Assembly (NCBI RefSeq): GCF_000002235.5
Contig: NW_022145607.1
Span: 41,170,788-41,234,787 of the forward strand
Reading direction: 5' to 3'
Length of the DNA: 64,000 nt
Source: Strongylocentrotus purpuratus
Lineage: Eukaryota > Echinodermata > Echinoidea > Camarodonta > Strongylocentrotidae
Translations under genes and position numbers: made by a program
In this document: positions 47,186 to 60,448 of the stretch, one piece after another
How the letters are laid out: every line of letters begins with the position of its first letter
How positions within the stretch are numbered: the stretch's first letter is position 1
Notes under the pieces: generated by a model
What the model was told of the DNA's origin: nothing
What the model saw: only the letters and a program-made list of their open reading frames with translations
Database searches by the model: none

Positions 47186-50100
47186 ATGTCTGTTTCTTCT
47201 CGAACGTGAGTATCCGATTTACAAAGTTCTTTATCTTACGTTAGGCTTATCAATATAGTATATCTATAAATTAATCAGTATTATACCCATTCAGATTGAT
47301 CGCACATATAATGGGGGTAGTTGCTTTATACGCCCTCCAATTTGCTTTGTCGGTCTCTACATTGAAAAGTATTACTTCATATTTTGCAAAGTATGTTTTA
47401 TTTTCTTATAAGACTGAATAGATAGGCGTGATTAGTAATCAGTTCACTTCGAAATCTAAATTAAACATGTATTAGTAATGATAACTATGCAATTATATTT
47501 CTCAGTTTACCGATACCGTTACTTAAATATACCCTGGCTCTAAAATGCAATCTCACAATTCCATTTCCGTCTTGTTCCTAGTTTCCTATTTTACTAGTAC
47601 TATATTTTACTAGGTCACTTACAATTTGCTTATGGATCAGTCCTGTTAATCAAATCGTTGAAGTAATAATGTTAATTATGCCTGTTTTGTAGTTTTAAGA
47701 TGATATTATATTTTATATTGCTGCTTTTACTCTGTTAATTTTTCAGAAAAAACAATAAAAACAGAAAAAAAAAAAAAAAAAAAAGTAATAATGTTAATTG
47801 TATTATAAACTGAACAATTAACCCAACAATCAATCGATCAATTCAAGGTTTATTAAAAACATATGTCGTAACGCAATGGCTGAATTAGTCATATGTACAA
47901 TTAAAAGACTCATTGCATATTTCAAACATAAAATACAGTTACAATTGATTCGCCAATATTGAAATATGTATAGTTAATATGGTAAGATTGCTATGGTAGC
48001 AAAAATAAGAAAACAGAATATAACATGAAGGCAGAAAAACGGAGAGGAGAAACATGAAGAAAAGAAGTAAAAGAGGAAGTTGTAAAAATGCATGTACATA
48101 AAAAAAAAATAGAAAAGAACGTATTCTTTTCATAACATTGCTGACGTTTGATATTGCAAGTATTTGTATTATTGCTTAGAAAAATGATATAAAAAAAATT
48201 ATTTAAAAAAAACACAAAAAACAACAACTTTGGCACTCTAACATTCCTTTTCCTCCAGATATAAAGTGGCTATTGAAGGGAAAGGGAACAGAATTGTGTT
48301 ATTTTGGTTTTTAATTATCTTATGGAGAGTAAAATCAGGAATCTGTGAAAAGAGTATAATACAAATCTTTAAAAGTACATTAATTCATCTATTTTGATTA
48401 ATTGGGCTTGGCTTTATTGAGAAGATCGACAAAGTAAGGTATGGGACTATTTCGGAAACGATTGGTTTTGCACTTGAACTGTTGATATCTAGATGCATGG
48501 CGTAAGGAAATGGGTTTGCTTTTCCGAAGAGGTAACCAGGTACTACATGTTGGGCGTTTAGCTAGCGAAATCCGGACAAAGCTTTACCCTTCTGGATTCA
48601 AGCGTTGAAATATCACATATTTGGCAAGCATTGGTATAACTTGTGTATCGTGGACCCAACATGATTGTACATACTCTTTTTTTTTTAACTTGCTCCAACA
48701 ACAACAACAACATTCCTTGCTTATATACAAAGGCTTAAAATTTATTTCGTGAAAAACAACACAACAACAACGATGAACTTCCTTATGATAATGGTAAAAT
48801 AAGAAATATGTCAAAGTTAATTCCTCAATAACGCAATCATTGTCAGAAAGAAATATTTTCTTGTCGCTGTTTATAGGTCTATCGATCCGCCACAGCCAAA
48901 AGATGGCGACTCAACTTCTGGCGGTTCAACTGATGGCGATTCGACCGATTCTAAAGTCGCCATCCCAAGACATCTTGGTCTATGGGGTTGTGTGTGGCAT
49001 ACGGTAAGAAATAATTCAATTGAATTAACCCACGCCCCAATATTTCTTGTGTTCAGACTGTTAACAAGATATCTACAGTATTAGTATAAAATTATCATCT
49101 TGTATCAGGATGATTACCCTACGGACTATCACCACAACTCCGGACAACTACTCCAAGGACAATCACCTTGAAAAATCTACCTCTTGGACAACTTCCTCTA
49201 ACAATTTGACAAGGACATTCCTCTTTGAACACCCCCCCCCCCCCCATCAACGGATAACAAACTCCAACCGTATACAAAACTGCAACATAATTATAACCAA
49301 AGCTTTTTTATCATTCAATAAATTAACGTAAGGAAAACATTTCACGTTTTGCCGCGCCGTTTGGTATCACGAAAAATAGGCATCAAGTAAAACATAATAC
49401 ACTTTGCCACGCTTGCCATTTTTTTATATTATCGACTAAGTTTTCAAAGATCCATGCAAACTTTTTAAATTCAAAATGTCTGAAAAAGGTCTGATATGAC
49501 CGGATCAGCAACCTGTCCGGACTTACAAAGCGTGTGTAACCATGGACTTGCTTCGTAGGTCTATGGTGTAACTCAAGCGCCTCTAGATGCATATCTTTGG
49601 CGCAACATCATTTACGCACGACGCATGCACAAGACGTCATATTGTTATCTGCGCTCAAATCCCGTAAAGGCATTATAGGGTTATGCTTACAATTAAACAC
49701 AATGTTTTTACATTTTGTATTTACCTTTTGTACGATATCGACATTACATTTACATGTTATCAGTTGTTTTTACTTTACATCTCTAATTCAATACCCCCAA
49801 CACCTTCGAATATAAGTCTAGGTTATTATTATTATTATTATTACTTTATCTTTCCCCTGAAAATATTTATGTAATTTCTTGACAATTATTGGGACCATCA
49901 ACGTGTCAAGCCTCAATATGTTTTTAATGATGGTCCCTTTAATTGTTCATATTTTGTGTGAACTAATTAAATGTACTTTGTATTTTACCTTCAAAATGAT
50001 TTGTATGATATTTTTATGTTTGATGAACTGAAGAATTAATGGAGACTGACCATGGGGCGTCAAACATCGCCTCGGTCGGTGACGCAGTGCTACGTCAGCA

Positions 50101-50613
50101 AAATAACGCCTCGTGTGCAACATGCATGACCCATCTAACCTTTGACCTTGATTTGACCCCTGACCTTTAGGTCGGGAGTGTCATCGGCACGGGCATCTTC
50201 ATCTCGCCTGCGGGGATCCTGCGGGGTACCGGTGGGTCGGTAGGGCTAGCCCTCATCTTCTGGGTAGCTTGCGGTGTTATCCAGACCTGCGGGGGATTCG
50301 TCTATGCCGAGCTGGCCGTCATGATAAAGAAGTCTGGAGGTAAGTATTTAGAAACCAGGCAGCGTCAAGTCTTTCATAACAACTACAACACCACCACCAC
50401 TACAACAACAACCCTTCTCGAGTTAAAGCCCTTCTGGCTCTCGACAGACTGATGAGAAATATAATTACTAGTATCTCATCTGGTTGTTAAAATTATTTGT
50501 TTCAGTTTTTCGCTACAGATACAAACAGAGATAGAACTTGAAAGAGAGAGAAAGTGTGTGAGAGAGAGAGAGAGAGAAAGAGAGAGAAGGGGGAGAGAGG
50601 AAGAGAGAAAGAG

Positions 50614-50649
<36 letters not shown>

Positions 50650-52055
50650 GGAGAGAGAGAGGGGGGCAGTGGCGTATCCATGCCTTGTCCTCAGGAGGGG
50701 CAAAACATCTCAAGTTACAATGTGATCCATATAACTAGTAAGAAACGAATTTTTGATGCCCTAATTTGTTTGCAATGGGGGGGGGGGGGCATTGCTCGAT
50801 ATGAATTATCATTGGAATTGGCTTGTGGCTATTTTTCGTGCATTCCTATTATTCTAACCTAACCTACGAACTGCTGCTAGGCCATAACTAGTTGCCCTAA
50901 TTCTTTTTCACTTTTGGAAATCTGTCAGGAAGGGAATTGCCCCCTTTCACCTACGCCAGTGAAAGGGGGGGGGGGGTGAAAATCAATCAGGGAGGGGCTA
51001 CTAAAGAGGTACAAGCATATGATCCTTTCGATGACTTCATCCAATGTAATTTACCCATATTTTGTTTTATTCGGGAGGGGGCCATAGCTCTGTAGGTATA
51101 CGCCACTAATAGCAACCCCACTCCCTTCCCTAGCTGCAAGAGCCAGTTGATTCATGCTCTTCACGTATTTACTCAAAATACCTTGCAGGGGAACTGACTT
51201 TCCTCCATGATGCCTACGGTCCCGCGGTCGCCTTCCTCAAGCTTTGGATCATCGTCTTCTTCCTGACCGCTGGCTCGGCCATCGTGGCCATCATCATTCC
51301 GGAGTACCTTCTCACTCCGTTCTTCCCCTGCTCGGGTCCGCCCATCCTCGCCGTACGATTATTGGGCATCTGTGTTGTATGTGAGTAACGTCGTCAAAAT
51401 AATGCTGCGGAGCCGGGCGGGACCAGAGTTTCGTTATCGGGGTGGGGGGGGGGGGGGGGGGTAAATATCGAAAGAAAAACTCTGACAAGCAAATAAATGA
51501 ATTAATTATCAAATAAATAAATACAAGATGAGTAACGCAATACCTAAATAAATGAATAGATGTTAAGGGAATGAATAAGTGAATAAATAAATAGATAATA
51601 AATGAATATATAAAATTAGACTCAGTGAAATTGAGGGAGGGTTGCCGGATCCAATTTCTCATTTTTTGTTCTTTCAACAGACAGTTCACTGTAAACTGAG
51701 AAATGAGGTAAAGAAGAACATTACAGAAGTTGCTTTTAGGCAGAAAATATAAATGGAGACATAGCCTAAGTCATATGGGATATAAGGAGGGGAATAGAAA
51801 GAAAGAACACAGAGAATATGACATGCAAGTCAGAAAAATATGTCTATATAATTGTTTTACAAACATTTTTTACACACAATTTCGATCTTTTCCTACTTTT
51901 ATTAAAGTGTTCCTTGTTGGAATAAACTGTGTGAGCGTCAAAGGACCTACTCGCTTTGCTGGGTTCTTTACGATCACCAAGACCATCGGGCTTATAATCA
52001 TCATTGTCACCGGCATGTATAACATCGCTACTGGTAAGTCGTGACTCTTCCTTCA

Positions 52056-52127
<72 letters not shown>

Positions 52128-53756
52128 CTGTCTCTCTCTCTCTGTCTCTCTCTGTCTCTCTGTGTCTCTCTTCTTTAAAATTTCTTTCACCTTTTATTTC
52201 ATCATCCAAAGTCACTAGCTAAGATATAAAAAAGTATAACCGTATACCTTACTGCCCGAATAATTGGATCTCTAAAAAAAATCTTCTTGGAAGCCCCCCC
52301 CCCCCTCCTTTTCGTACGCCTATGACTGCAGCAGAGAAGCGGTGTTGCCAATTTCGGATATAAGTAGCTTTCTATTGAGTTCTTCTTCAACTGGGACGTA
52401 AATTTTACACACTCTCTTGAAGAATATAGTCAAATAAATTAGCAAGGCACATAAAATAAAAAATAAAAAATTTCTTCAAATGCCGAACCTTCCCGAATGT
52501 CATGTTTATACTGCAATATATTAAGGCGCAATAATAAACAAAGCAGCAAGAGTGACAAATATTTTACCCTTTTAATACGCTATTTATAACCTATGATTTA
52601 TATTGGAGTGCGAAATCACAATATCCTGAAGCAACACGTGCCTTTAGGACCGTGAACTTTTTTTCCGTTTCAGCCCTTTCTATTTATCTTTGCATTTTTA
52701 CGCCCCATTCAACTGCCATCCGATACATGTGCCCCCTGTTCCACCCTTAGAAACGCCACTGCAAAATATACAAAAACGCCACATCGCTGACCGAATATTA
52801 GTGATTTCAAAATAATTGGGGGGGGGGGGTGGGGGAGGCAACAGATAAGGTGCAACTGAAACTAAATAATATTTAGTCTTATAATGGACATCCGAGAGCT
52901 AATAATCCACCTTCTTTGTTTCTATTACAGGTCACACGACTTACTTGGCAAACGCATTCACTACTGGTAGCCCTAGTATAAAGCTCCTACCCATAGCCTT
53001 CTATGCAGGAACGTATGCCTACGGGGGTTGGTAAGATTTATAACAATTTTAATAATGATATATAATTATACCAACATGTCAGATCACTATACAAAAAAGG
53101 CACTATTAAAAGCCATGCACTGTCAACGGCTGTCATGTTTTGTCAGCGGTTAGGCGACGAAAAAGTCAGTCAATTTTATTTTCATATTTCATATTTGACA
53201 TTTACAGTAGGGAAAAGGATGTTTCATGAGTGTTTATATCTTTTCTCAGTTATCTGAACGTACATTTTCTAATAATATATACCTTATCGCTTGTTAAATA
53301 TTGCCATGAGTTGTGATTTATATGTTTATGAACTGAATGATGTTTAATAAGTTTTATAAAAACAATACAATCCAATATATAAATACACATAGATACATGA
53401 ACTATATTAAATAAATTTGTTGCTGTTGTTGTTGTTTATTTAATTATCTTTTCAGGGATACCGTGGCCGCTTTGACAGAAGAAATAAAAGAACCTAAAAG
53501 GTGAGATAATCATTAGAACATCATGAACATTTTCTTCTAATACATTTGTTTTAAAAAGATAAATAAATGTAAATGACACTTCTAATTACAGTAAGCATGT
53601 ATTATTACCCCAACCCTCCTCATTATTGTTTTCTTATAGACAGGCACGTAGCCAGAGTTTGATGTTTGGGGGGGGGATCACATATATGTAATCGATCAAG
53701 GTAAACAAAAGGGGTAAAAAAAAAGTTCAACCGATCTTCGAATTTTTTGGGGGCAC

Positions 53757-53793
<37 letters not shown>

Positions 53794-55017
53794 TGGCTAC
53801 GTGCCTGCTTATAGCTGCCACGATACTATTGCCTTTTGGCAAGATATGAATGTGTAATAATAATAATAATAATAAAGACATCTTTATAGCGCGACATATC
53901 CACCCAGAGGGTGCTCGAGGCGCTTACAATGATCGAGCTACATAACATACTTAAATACAATTTTACTTACAATACATTACACATTACACATAAAAAAGGA
54001 AGAAGATGATATTAGTTAAAGTTGTGTAGCTGCTACTTTCCACCTAGGTAAAGTAATTCGATTCCCTGTAGAAAAAAAAATTGTATTATTGAGCGCCTAA
54101 GCATGGGAAGCCCAGCAATGCCAGGTACCCATTTACACCTTGGTGGATATTGGCAAATGTAGAATGGTGTCTTACCAAAATATGACGTTAGTACCGGGCT
54201 GGGATTCGAACCCTCGGCCCTTGGAATGAGAGTCAAGTGAATGAACCACTGTATTACGGCACATCCTCTCTTATTATCTTCCAGAAACATTCCTCTTAGT
54301 TTAGTCATCTCTATGGTAACCATCATTATCATCTATGTGCTGACCAACATCGCTTACTTCACTCTTCTATCACCAGAGGAAGTGCTTAGTTCTTCAGCTA
54401 TTGCCGCAGTAAGTATAGCCTATACCATCCCTATGTTCCCGGTTGAATCCCTCCCCCACACACACATTTCCTGAGATATACGTGATCTAATCTCAAACAG
54501 TCTTATTGTACATAATTAATAGAAATATCATGTAGTGTTCACTGTCTTCATTTTAACTCAGATTGATGGAGTATTTCTGTTTCTCATTTGCCATTGGCAG
54601 GACTACAGCGTTAAAGCGTTGGGTAGCTGGTCTTGGCTTGTTTGGTTCTTCGTTTCTATGTCGGCCATGGGTGCTCTCAACTCAGTAATCTACAAACGTG
54701 GGAGGTATAGTCTGCTGTCTCATCTTTTAATCTTTCGCTTTCTCTTTCTGTTCCACTGCCATATACCCTGAGGATATCATATCTTATAAACCTCGCTGGA
54801 TCTCACGACGACGTTCAAAAATCGACCAAGTACAATTTCGAAATCCTTAATTGTGCACCAAATTTTCGAATGTTAGAACATTACAATGAATGCAATGACG
54901 GATCCACATCGGCCGCCCCCCCCCCCCCATAAAAACGGGGGGGGGGGGGAGAGCAACGGAAGAAAAAAAGTAAAGCAAGAGAAAAGAATTAGGTAAAATA
55001 GAAGAAAAGAGGAAAAG

Positions 55018-55050
<33 letters not shown>

Positions 55051-55079
55051 GAAAGAGAGAAAGAGAGAGAGAGAGAGAA

Positions 55080-55120
<41 letters not shown>

Positions 55121-57281
55121 GATTTTATATATAATATGTTATATTTTATACACAGTATTATACAAATCGCTATGGCCTACCGTTTAATACGATGTCACTC
55201 AACATAATTGGCCTACACAGTGTCGGTACTCTTACCTGTTGAATCATAACTAAAGTTAAACCTTTGAAATTATTTTTGTTGCCCTAGATATGAAACATAT
55301 TCATAACTCACTGATCTCATCTTATCAAAACTGTCTTTGCCCTCCATAATCAGGCAACTGTTCGCCTTGGCTCGAGAGGGCGTGCTACCGGAGATCGCAG
55401 CCATGCTCAACGTCAACTACTACACCCCTATCCCTGCGACCTTCGTCACCCTCATCGGGCTCATCTACCTGGTCGAAGACGATATCTTCACTATCATCGC
55501 GTACGTGGGCTTCGTTGAAAACATCTTTGACACGATGACGATTGCCATAGTGCCCTATTACCGATGGAAGTACCCGGATCGGGAGAGAACGGTCAAGGTG
55601 AGCAAAACAAGAAGTCACGATCCTGACGGAAAAGGAATTTTTTCTGTTTTGTTGCACCAAGGACGGACCCCGTGATGAAATAGGGAAACTACTCCAATAT
55701 TTTCTTTCCCTCTATATAAGATACATAATTATTAGCATTCGTGTGCGCCCCTTCCATTTTAGGTCGACTCCCATAAGCCCACCAAGCATACATTGATGTG
55801 GGCGCGACGGGTGCCCTCTCCTTATACTCTACTTAAACAAAAGACCCCCCCCCCCCCCCCAAAAAAAAAAAAAAAATAAATAAATAAAATAAATAAAAAA
55901 AAAAAAAAAAATCAGAGTATAATATAATATTTTGGAAATTACTATCGGAAATGCTTTTTCCCAAAATGTAACGTTTTTCATTTAGTAGTTTTCCTTGATG
56001 AAGGTGGCGATAAAGAAAAATTATACATTATTTTGAATGACTTCAGTTTCCTTTTCTTTCCATTTTAGGTACCCCTAGTATTGGCTTTTTTCTACATGTG
56101 TTGCCAAATCTTCGTAGCAGTTCTTGCATTCTACTTGGACCCCTTGAATAAAGCAATCGGCATGACTGCCGTCCTGACGGGTCTTCCCGTCTACTTTGCC
56201 TTCTATCACCCAAGGTACAAACTCAAACAAGAGTGGGTCAAGTCTACTTCAGGTGAGAACCCTGTTCTTCTTTGTTAGAATGGATAGGGGTCGGACCGGT
56301 CGGTCATTGTGACGTAACCTAGGGGGGGGGGGGGTGTTTCACAAAGATCCTAAGTCGAACTTACCTCTAAGTTGGACTTACAAATTATGAAGAGCCATTT
56401 GTAGCCTTAAAATAAAATATTTTCAAATGCAAAAGTTCTAGTGTTTAGACTTTTTATAAATTCCACATCAAGAACATGAAATTTCCCATGATAATATACA
56501 ATATAAATGATTTGAATCAACATTATATGCCATTTAAAATAACTTTCACAAAATATTTTCATAGATGCTAATGGCCCTCCATTCAACTTAGGATCTTTGT
56601 GAAACACCCCCCAGGTCCAATCATTGAGGGGACACTTGCGTCAGATGCTAACAAAGTAGATGAAATGAAAAGAAGCCCTTTATGAAAAACAAATCCTTTT
56701 ACATTAATTTGGGAGAAAATTTAAGAATTAGCGATCTTTAAAATATGTCATTAGCGCAACCTTTCAGTTAAAAAAAAAAATCTTATTAAGAAGACAAATC
56801 GACATGCGTTCATCTGCATGTTGCTTTTACGCTTTATAAAGAGTCATCATTAATAATTCGACAGCAATTAAAGCTTATCTGTACTAATTTACAGGAGGGA
56901 TTATACTGCCCTGCAAGGTCACTTGACAGGTGGTTATCTCATCAACTCAGCTCTCAGTTAACATAAGAAAAAGAGGATCATGGGAGACCAATGGTCACCG
57001 ATTAGGCATTGTTTGTTATATAGAGGGCGCAAGTAGCTACAAGTAGTGCAGTGGGCCTTTAAACATTACAAATAAGCTATGAATGGTGACTTTCTCAAAT
57101 AAAAATCATTCAAAAGCTCCATCATAAACGAACATTGTCATGTTGTTATTCTACTTAAGAGCCTGTTCGCTTATACTTTATTGCATAATGTTTTTAATAA
57201 TTATTTTCTTTTACAGTGAAGCTGACAAGATTTTTCCAGAAGCTGTTCAACTGCGTTCATCAAGAAAAAAGGACCTTTTGA
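47186..57281 (+). CDS. SLC7-type amino-acid transporter light chain (LAT/b0,+AT-like), complete, 12 coding exons
   Basis: Multi-pass amino-acid exchanger of the APC superfamily. Relatives pair by disulphide with an SLC3 heavy chain at the plasma membrane. Exons: 47186-47205, 48877-49003, 50171-50339, 51189-51380, 51908-52033, 52931-53030, 53456-53500, 54285-54408, 54601-54704, 55354-55597, 56069-56252, 57217-57281. GT-AG borders and phases agree: 1500 nt, 499 residues. A Ser/Asp/Gly-rich N-tail precedes [20 protein letters not shown] (helix 1 substrate motif GTG at 55-57). FPCSGPP places Cys153 where light chains carry the heavy-chain cysteine. [12 protein letters not shown] is the helix 6 motif, [15 protein letters not shown] the following loop, LAREGVLPE the helix 8 region, TGLPVYF the last helix. 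Tyr240 sits where LAT1 has its gating Phe. The 20-nt first coding exon is chosen by phase and donor only, so the first seven residues are least certain. Subfamily is undecided. Confidence 0.93.
50540..50665. repeat. (GA)n microsatellite in transporter intron 3
   Basis: Interrupted AG repeat directly preceding the left end of a hAT-like element. Confidence 0.9.
50666..51106. mobile_element. hAT-like MITE (CAGTGGCGTATCC ends)
   Basis: CAGTGGCGTATCCATGCC at 50667 is mirrored by GTAGGTATACGCCACTAA at about 51090-51107. An internal CTACGCCAGTG (50951) may be an older nested end. The CAGTGGCG terminus is typical of hAT MITEs. Target duplication not resolved. It ends about 80 bp before exon 4. Confidence 0.55.
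52047..52170. repeat. (CT)n microsatellite just after the exon 5 donor
   Basis: CT/GT repeat beginning about 13 bp after the exon 5 splice donor of the transporter. Confidence 0.9.
53633..53814. mobile_element. CAGGCACG-ended MITE, copy 2 (transporter intron 7)
   Basis: CAGGCACGTAGCC at 53641 is mirrored by GGCTACGTGCCTG ending at 53807, and direct repeats CTTATAG flank it (53633-53639 and 53808-53814). The interior shares TTTGATGTTTGGGG, AATCGATC and AAGTTCAACCGATCTT with copy 1, but is shorter and contains a C run of about 32 (53761-53792). Confidence 0.85.
53855..54265 (-). repeat. Full-length SINE abutting the exon 8 acceptor
   Basis: The (AAT)n on the plus strand at 53855-53876 is the minus-strand tail. 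CTTTATAGCGCGACATA is the pre-tail block, CCCATTTACACCTTGGTGG the body, and GGATTCGAACCCTCGG with GAACCACTGTATTACGGCAC the tRNA-like head. It is antisense to the transporter and ends about 20 bp before exon 8. Confidence 0.8.
55018..55117. repeat. (GA)n microsatellite in transporter intron 9
   Basis: Near-pure AG repeats, preceded by paired C and G runs at 54916-54950. Confidence 0.9.
56325..56613. mobile_element. About 290-bp MITE (GGTGTTTCACAAAGATCC ends)
   Basis: GGTGTTTCACAAAGATCCTAAG on the left is mirrored by CTTAGGATCTTTGTGAAACA on the right. ATGAAGAGCCATTTG and its partial inverse near 56565 continue the inversion inward. It resembles the 15289 element in its GTTTCACAAA end but differs inside. 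It lies in transporter intron 11. Confidence 0.7.
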
Positions 57282-57838
57282 ATTCCATTGAAATTCAACC
57301 CACTATGCCTCTGTATCTGAAACAAATGTATAACTTTGCCTCTTCTCTAGAGTATGACTTTGTTGTAATGATTAAAGTTTTCTTCAAATAGTCCTTGTAT
57401 TTCACACAATTAATGCTACAATGAGAAATTACATTGATGTTTATAAACAATGAAGATTATTCAATGTAACATTCTCGACTATGGTAAAATGTCAAGATGA
57501 ATTTTGTATGTATTTACTTTGACAGTTTTTTGTTTCATAATAACCTAACCTGCAAATATTCTAAGGTTTCTTTTAACACTATACTTCTAATACTTCTAGA
57601 TAATATTTTCAGATACTATAATAATGAACCCAAATTAGCACAATTCAACATTGATATTCTAGCTACGAAGATCGAGCTATAGTATTGTGGAAAAGATCTT
57701 CTATGAATATGATATCATCGTTTAATGATGATAACGAATTGATTGACATTTTCCGAGCGTGATGATATTTGTCACATTCGTATCTAGTATATTGTACAAA
57801 TGGTGATCATATGAATATTATTTCATTTCTTTTCTTTC

Positions 57839-57844
57839 AATAAA
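57839..57844 (+). promoter_or_regulatory. Candidate transporter polyadenylation signal
   Basis: AATAAA about 560 nt after the transporter stop codon, preceded by a T-rich stretch. Confidence 0.5.
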
Positions 57845-58089
57845 AATGATATATTCTTCATACCTTTATTTCTTTTGTCATGATCAACAGGTATGGAAAC
57901 CCACTGGAGTATTTGAGAGTGTGTTGGAAAGGGGTAATGGTATTCCCTAATTAATGGGGAACGAACCATTAAAACTATATCCCCCCCCCGTAAAGGAGGA
58001 GAGAGAGAGAGAGAGAGGGGGGGGGGGAGGGGGAGACAGAGAGATAGAGAGAGAGAAAAAAAATAGAGAGAGAGATACACACACTTTTT

Positions 58090-59325
58090 GTTATTACATA
58101 GGGTTTTTTTTTTATTGATTCCAAACAATACAAATTAATTTTAGAAATAAAATACATTTGTTTTTCCTTGACATGAATTCAAAAACATTTTCATTACATA
58201 GATTGTACAATTGATGAAAACAAAAATGAAAGCAGTTGTAACATAAAACAAACAAAAACCATCCAACCAAACACACTACTACCTCCCCCCTTCCCACCAT
58301 GCGACCACACACAACCCGACCACACTTCAACCACACGCTTTTCCTAGCCTCCTCAGAATACCCCAAATTGGAGCGACAGACAAACAGAAACAATATATTA
58401 AAAAAAAAAAAAATTAAACGAGGCTTAAAAGTTCATGAAAGCTTCACTTGTTCCCACTTCTGTAAATGTAAGGCCAATTCACCTGCCCTCCCTACAATAT
58501 TCTTTTCTTCTTCCCTAAATTCCAACAGTTCTTTTATAAACTCCCCCAAAGACAATATTACAGACTTTCCCCTGCATTTATATATCCAATATTTCATTAC
58601 AAAAATAATTGTATTAAAAATCTTTATTCGTGGGGAGTTACCGGACAACCCTAAATGAATATCTATCCAGTCGATAGACCTTAATTCCCTTAGCTCAAAC
58701 TTAGCTATTAAATTTTGCCATAATCTTTGAACATGTACACACTCCCAGAACAAGTGTAAATATCTCCCTACATACCTCATTTGAAAAATCTGAAACTTCC
58801 CGTCCATCATGAATCTTCAAGACAAATAAATTTCGTAACTTCTCTATAAAATATTCATAAACCTTCCTCGATAATACATCTCTGAGGAGCTTCACGGTAC
58901 AGTTAAACTGCATTAAAATATCATACTCTTTTACATCCACTAAACTCCAGTTATCCTTTTCCCGCTTCTCAAAATAGCTTCCCCAATACTCCATACATCA
59001 ACAATTTTGTTTACTTTTAACCCCAAATGTTGAAAATGAGATATTGCCCGCATGCCATTTCAGCAAAAATATCTTGAATTGAAATAATATTGCGTGTAAA
59101 CAACTCCTCATCAAAAATCATTTTCTTTTTCAATAAGAAATCTTTATTGTTAAAAATAATTGGATTATTCTTTTCTTCAAAATTCCTACAACCTTCTAAC
59201 TCTTCCCATGCTTTGATCATTTCTAAATAGAAACTTAGGGATTCGATCTTTCCCATTTCATATAACTTCAAAACATATTTTCTGTATTTCCGATATGACC
59301 CACTTTGGAACCACTAGTGAAGCAA
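58090..59325 (-). mobile_element. 5'-truncated LINE 3' end with poly(A)
   Basis: The minus strand reads WFQSGSYRKYRKYVLKLYE, then MIKAWEELEG and NPIIFNNKDFLLKKKMIF, in one frame (59325-59017). Two further frames follow: ILMQFNCTVKLLRDVLSRKV at 58994-58800, and MRYVGRYLHLFWECVHVQRL at about 58785-58730. The latter matches the HLFWEC..V..LW motif at the reverse-transcriptase C-terminus of L1/Tx1-type elements. A run of A (T on the plus strand, 58107-58116) after AATAAA-like text marks the 3' end. Two frameshifts show it is dead. Confidence 0.75.
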
Positions 59326-59455
59326 AAACGTAATTTAATTTACATAGACCTAATGCATATGTTTTTAATAAATGATTTTATTTCAAACACCGTCCCTCTG
59401 TTTCCACCATCCGAGAAGTCTTTTAATCTTGCTTAAAATCCCCTTGCTTAAAATC

Positions 59456-59459
59456 TCCA

Positions 59460-59494
<35 letters not shown>

Positions 59495-59495
59495 C

Positions 59496-59526
<31 letters not shown>

Positions 59527-59530
59527 GTTT
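59456..59530. repeat. (CA)n microsatellite
   Basis: CA repeat with a CGCGCG interruption at about 59500-59508. Confidence 0.95.
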
Positions 59531-59754
59531 CTAAGCATGTTACCCGGGTTTTGCGATTAACCCTAATATCGAGAACCGAAGTACCTATCGGAGAATTTGA
59601 TTAATATGTTTATGGAATATGGAGCGATGATAATAATCATAAATACATTTTTTACAGACAGTCCCTGTCCACTCTAATTATGCTGGTTTGTGAGCATCAT
59701 GACTTAAACAGAGAGTACAGGACCAATGTGGATGGAGAGAGAGAGAGAGAGAGA

Positions 59755-60448
59755 TGTGTAGGTGTATTTTCATATAGGCCTATCTCTCTCTCTCTCTCAA
59801 TGTCCAGTTATCAATTAATTAAAAGTGCTATGCCACTATAGGTCCGGCCATGACAAACATACATTTGAAGACTTTGTCTAATTTTAGCATTTTCATACCA
59901 TTCAATAAAGTTGTATATAGATTTCCGTACTCGGATTGACTGCGGCGAACACATGCCAAAGTTTTATCATGTATGATTATTTTCATAGCCATAAATACAC
60001 TAGCGGTATATAATACGTAGATCCCTATCAAAGATCATTAACTCTGGCTTTTAAAGAGCCCTGGACCCGCCATCGGTATCGAATCTATTTATGTGCAAGA
60101 TGTTCAAGATTACAATTACTGCGTGAAATTAAAATATACAATCGCAAACTGGAGCCAACAAAATAATAAGCCTATAGCCTATATACCTCTAGTATATTTA
60201 TTGCTATGAAAATAATAATACCTGATATAACTTGGGCATGTGTTGGCCCCAACCAATCCGAGTATCGAAAATCTATACAACTTTATTGAATGGTATGAAA
60301 ATTAGACAATATTCTCATTGGACCTTCCATGTCAAAATGTATGTTTGTCATGGACCTACTCTAGTCTGCTTCATATTGGCATAGCACTTTTAAAATAATT
60401 GATAACTGGACATCGAGAGAGAGGGATATGAAAATATACCTACACATG

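Noticed and set aside
57140..57391. Open frame containing [13 protein letters not shown] as the last transporter exon
   Set aside because: The phase carried from exon 11 (one base) requires the other frame, which reads [12 protein letters not shown] and stops at 57281. That resembles light-chain C-termini; the alternative does not.
58433..59271. Three minus-strand host genes
   Set aside because: The three frames are consecutive pieces of one LINE reverse-transcriptase C-terminus broken by frameshifts, ending in a poly(A) run.
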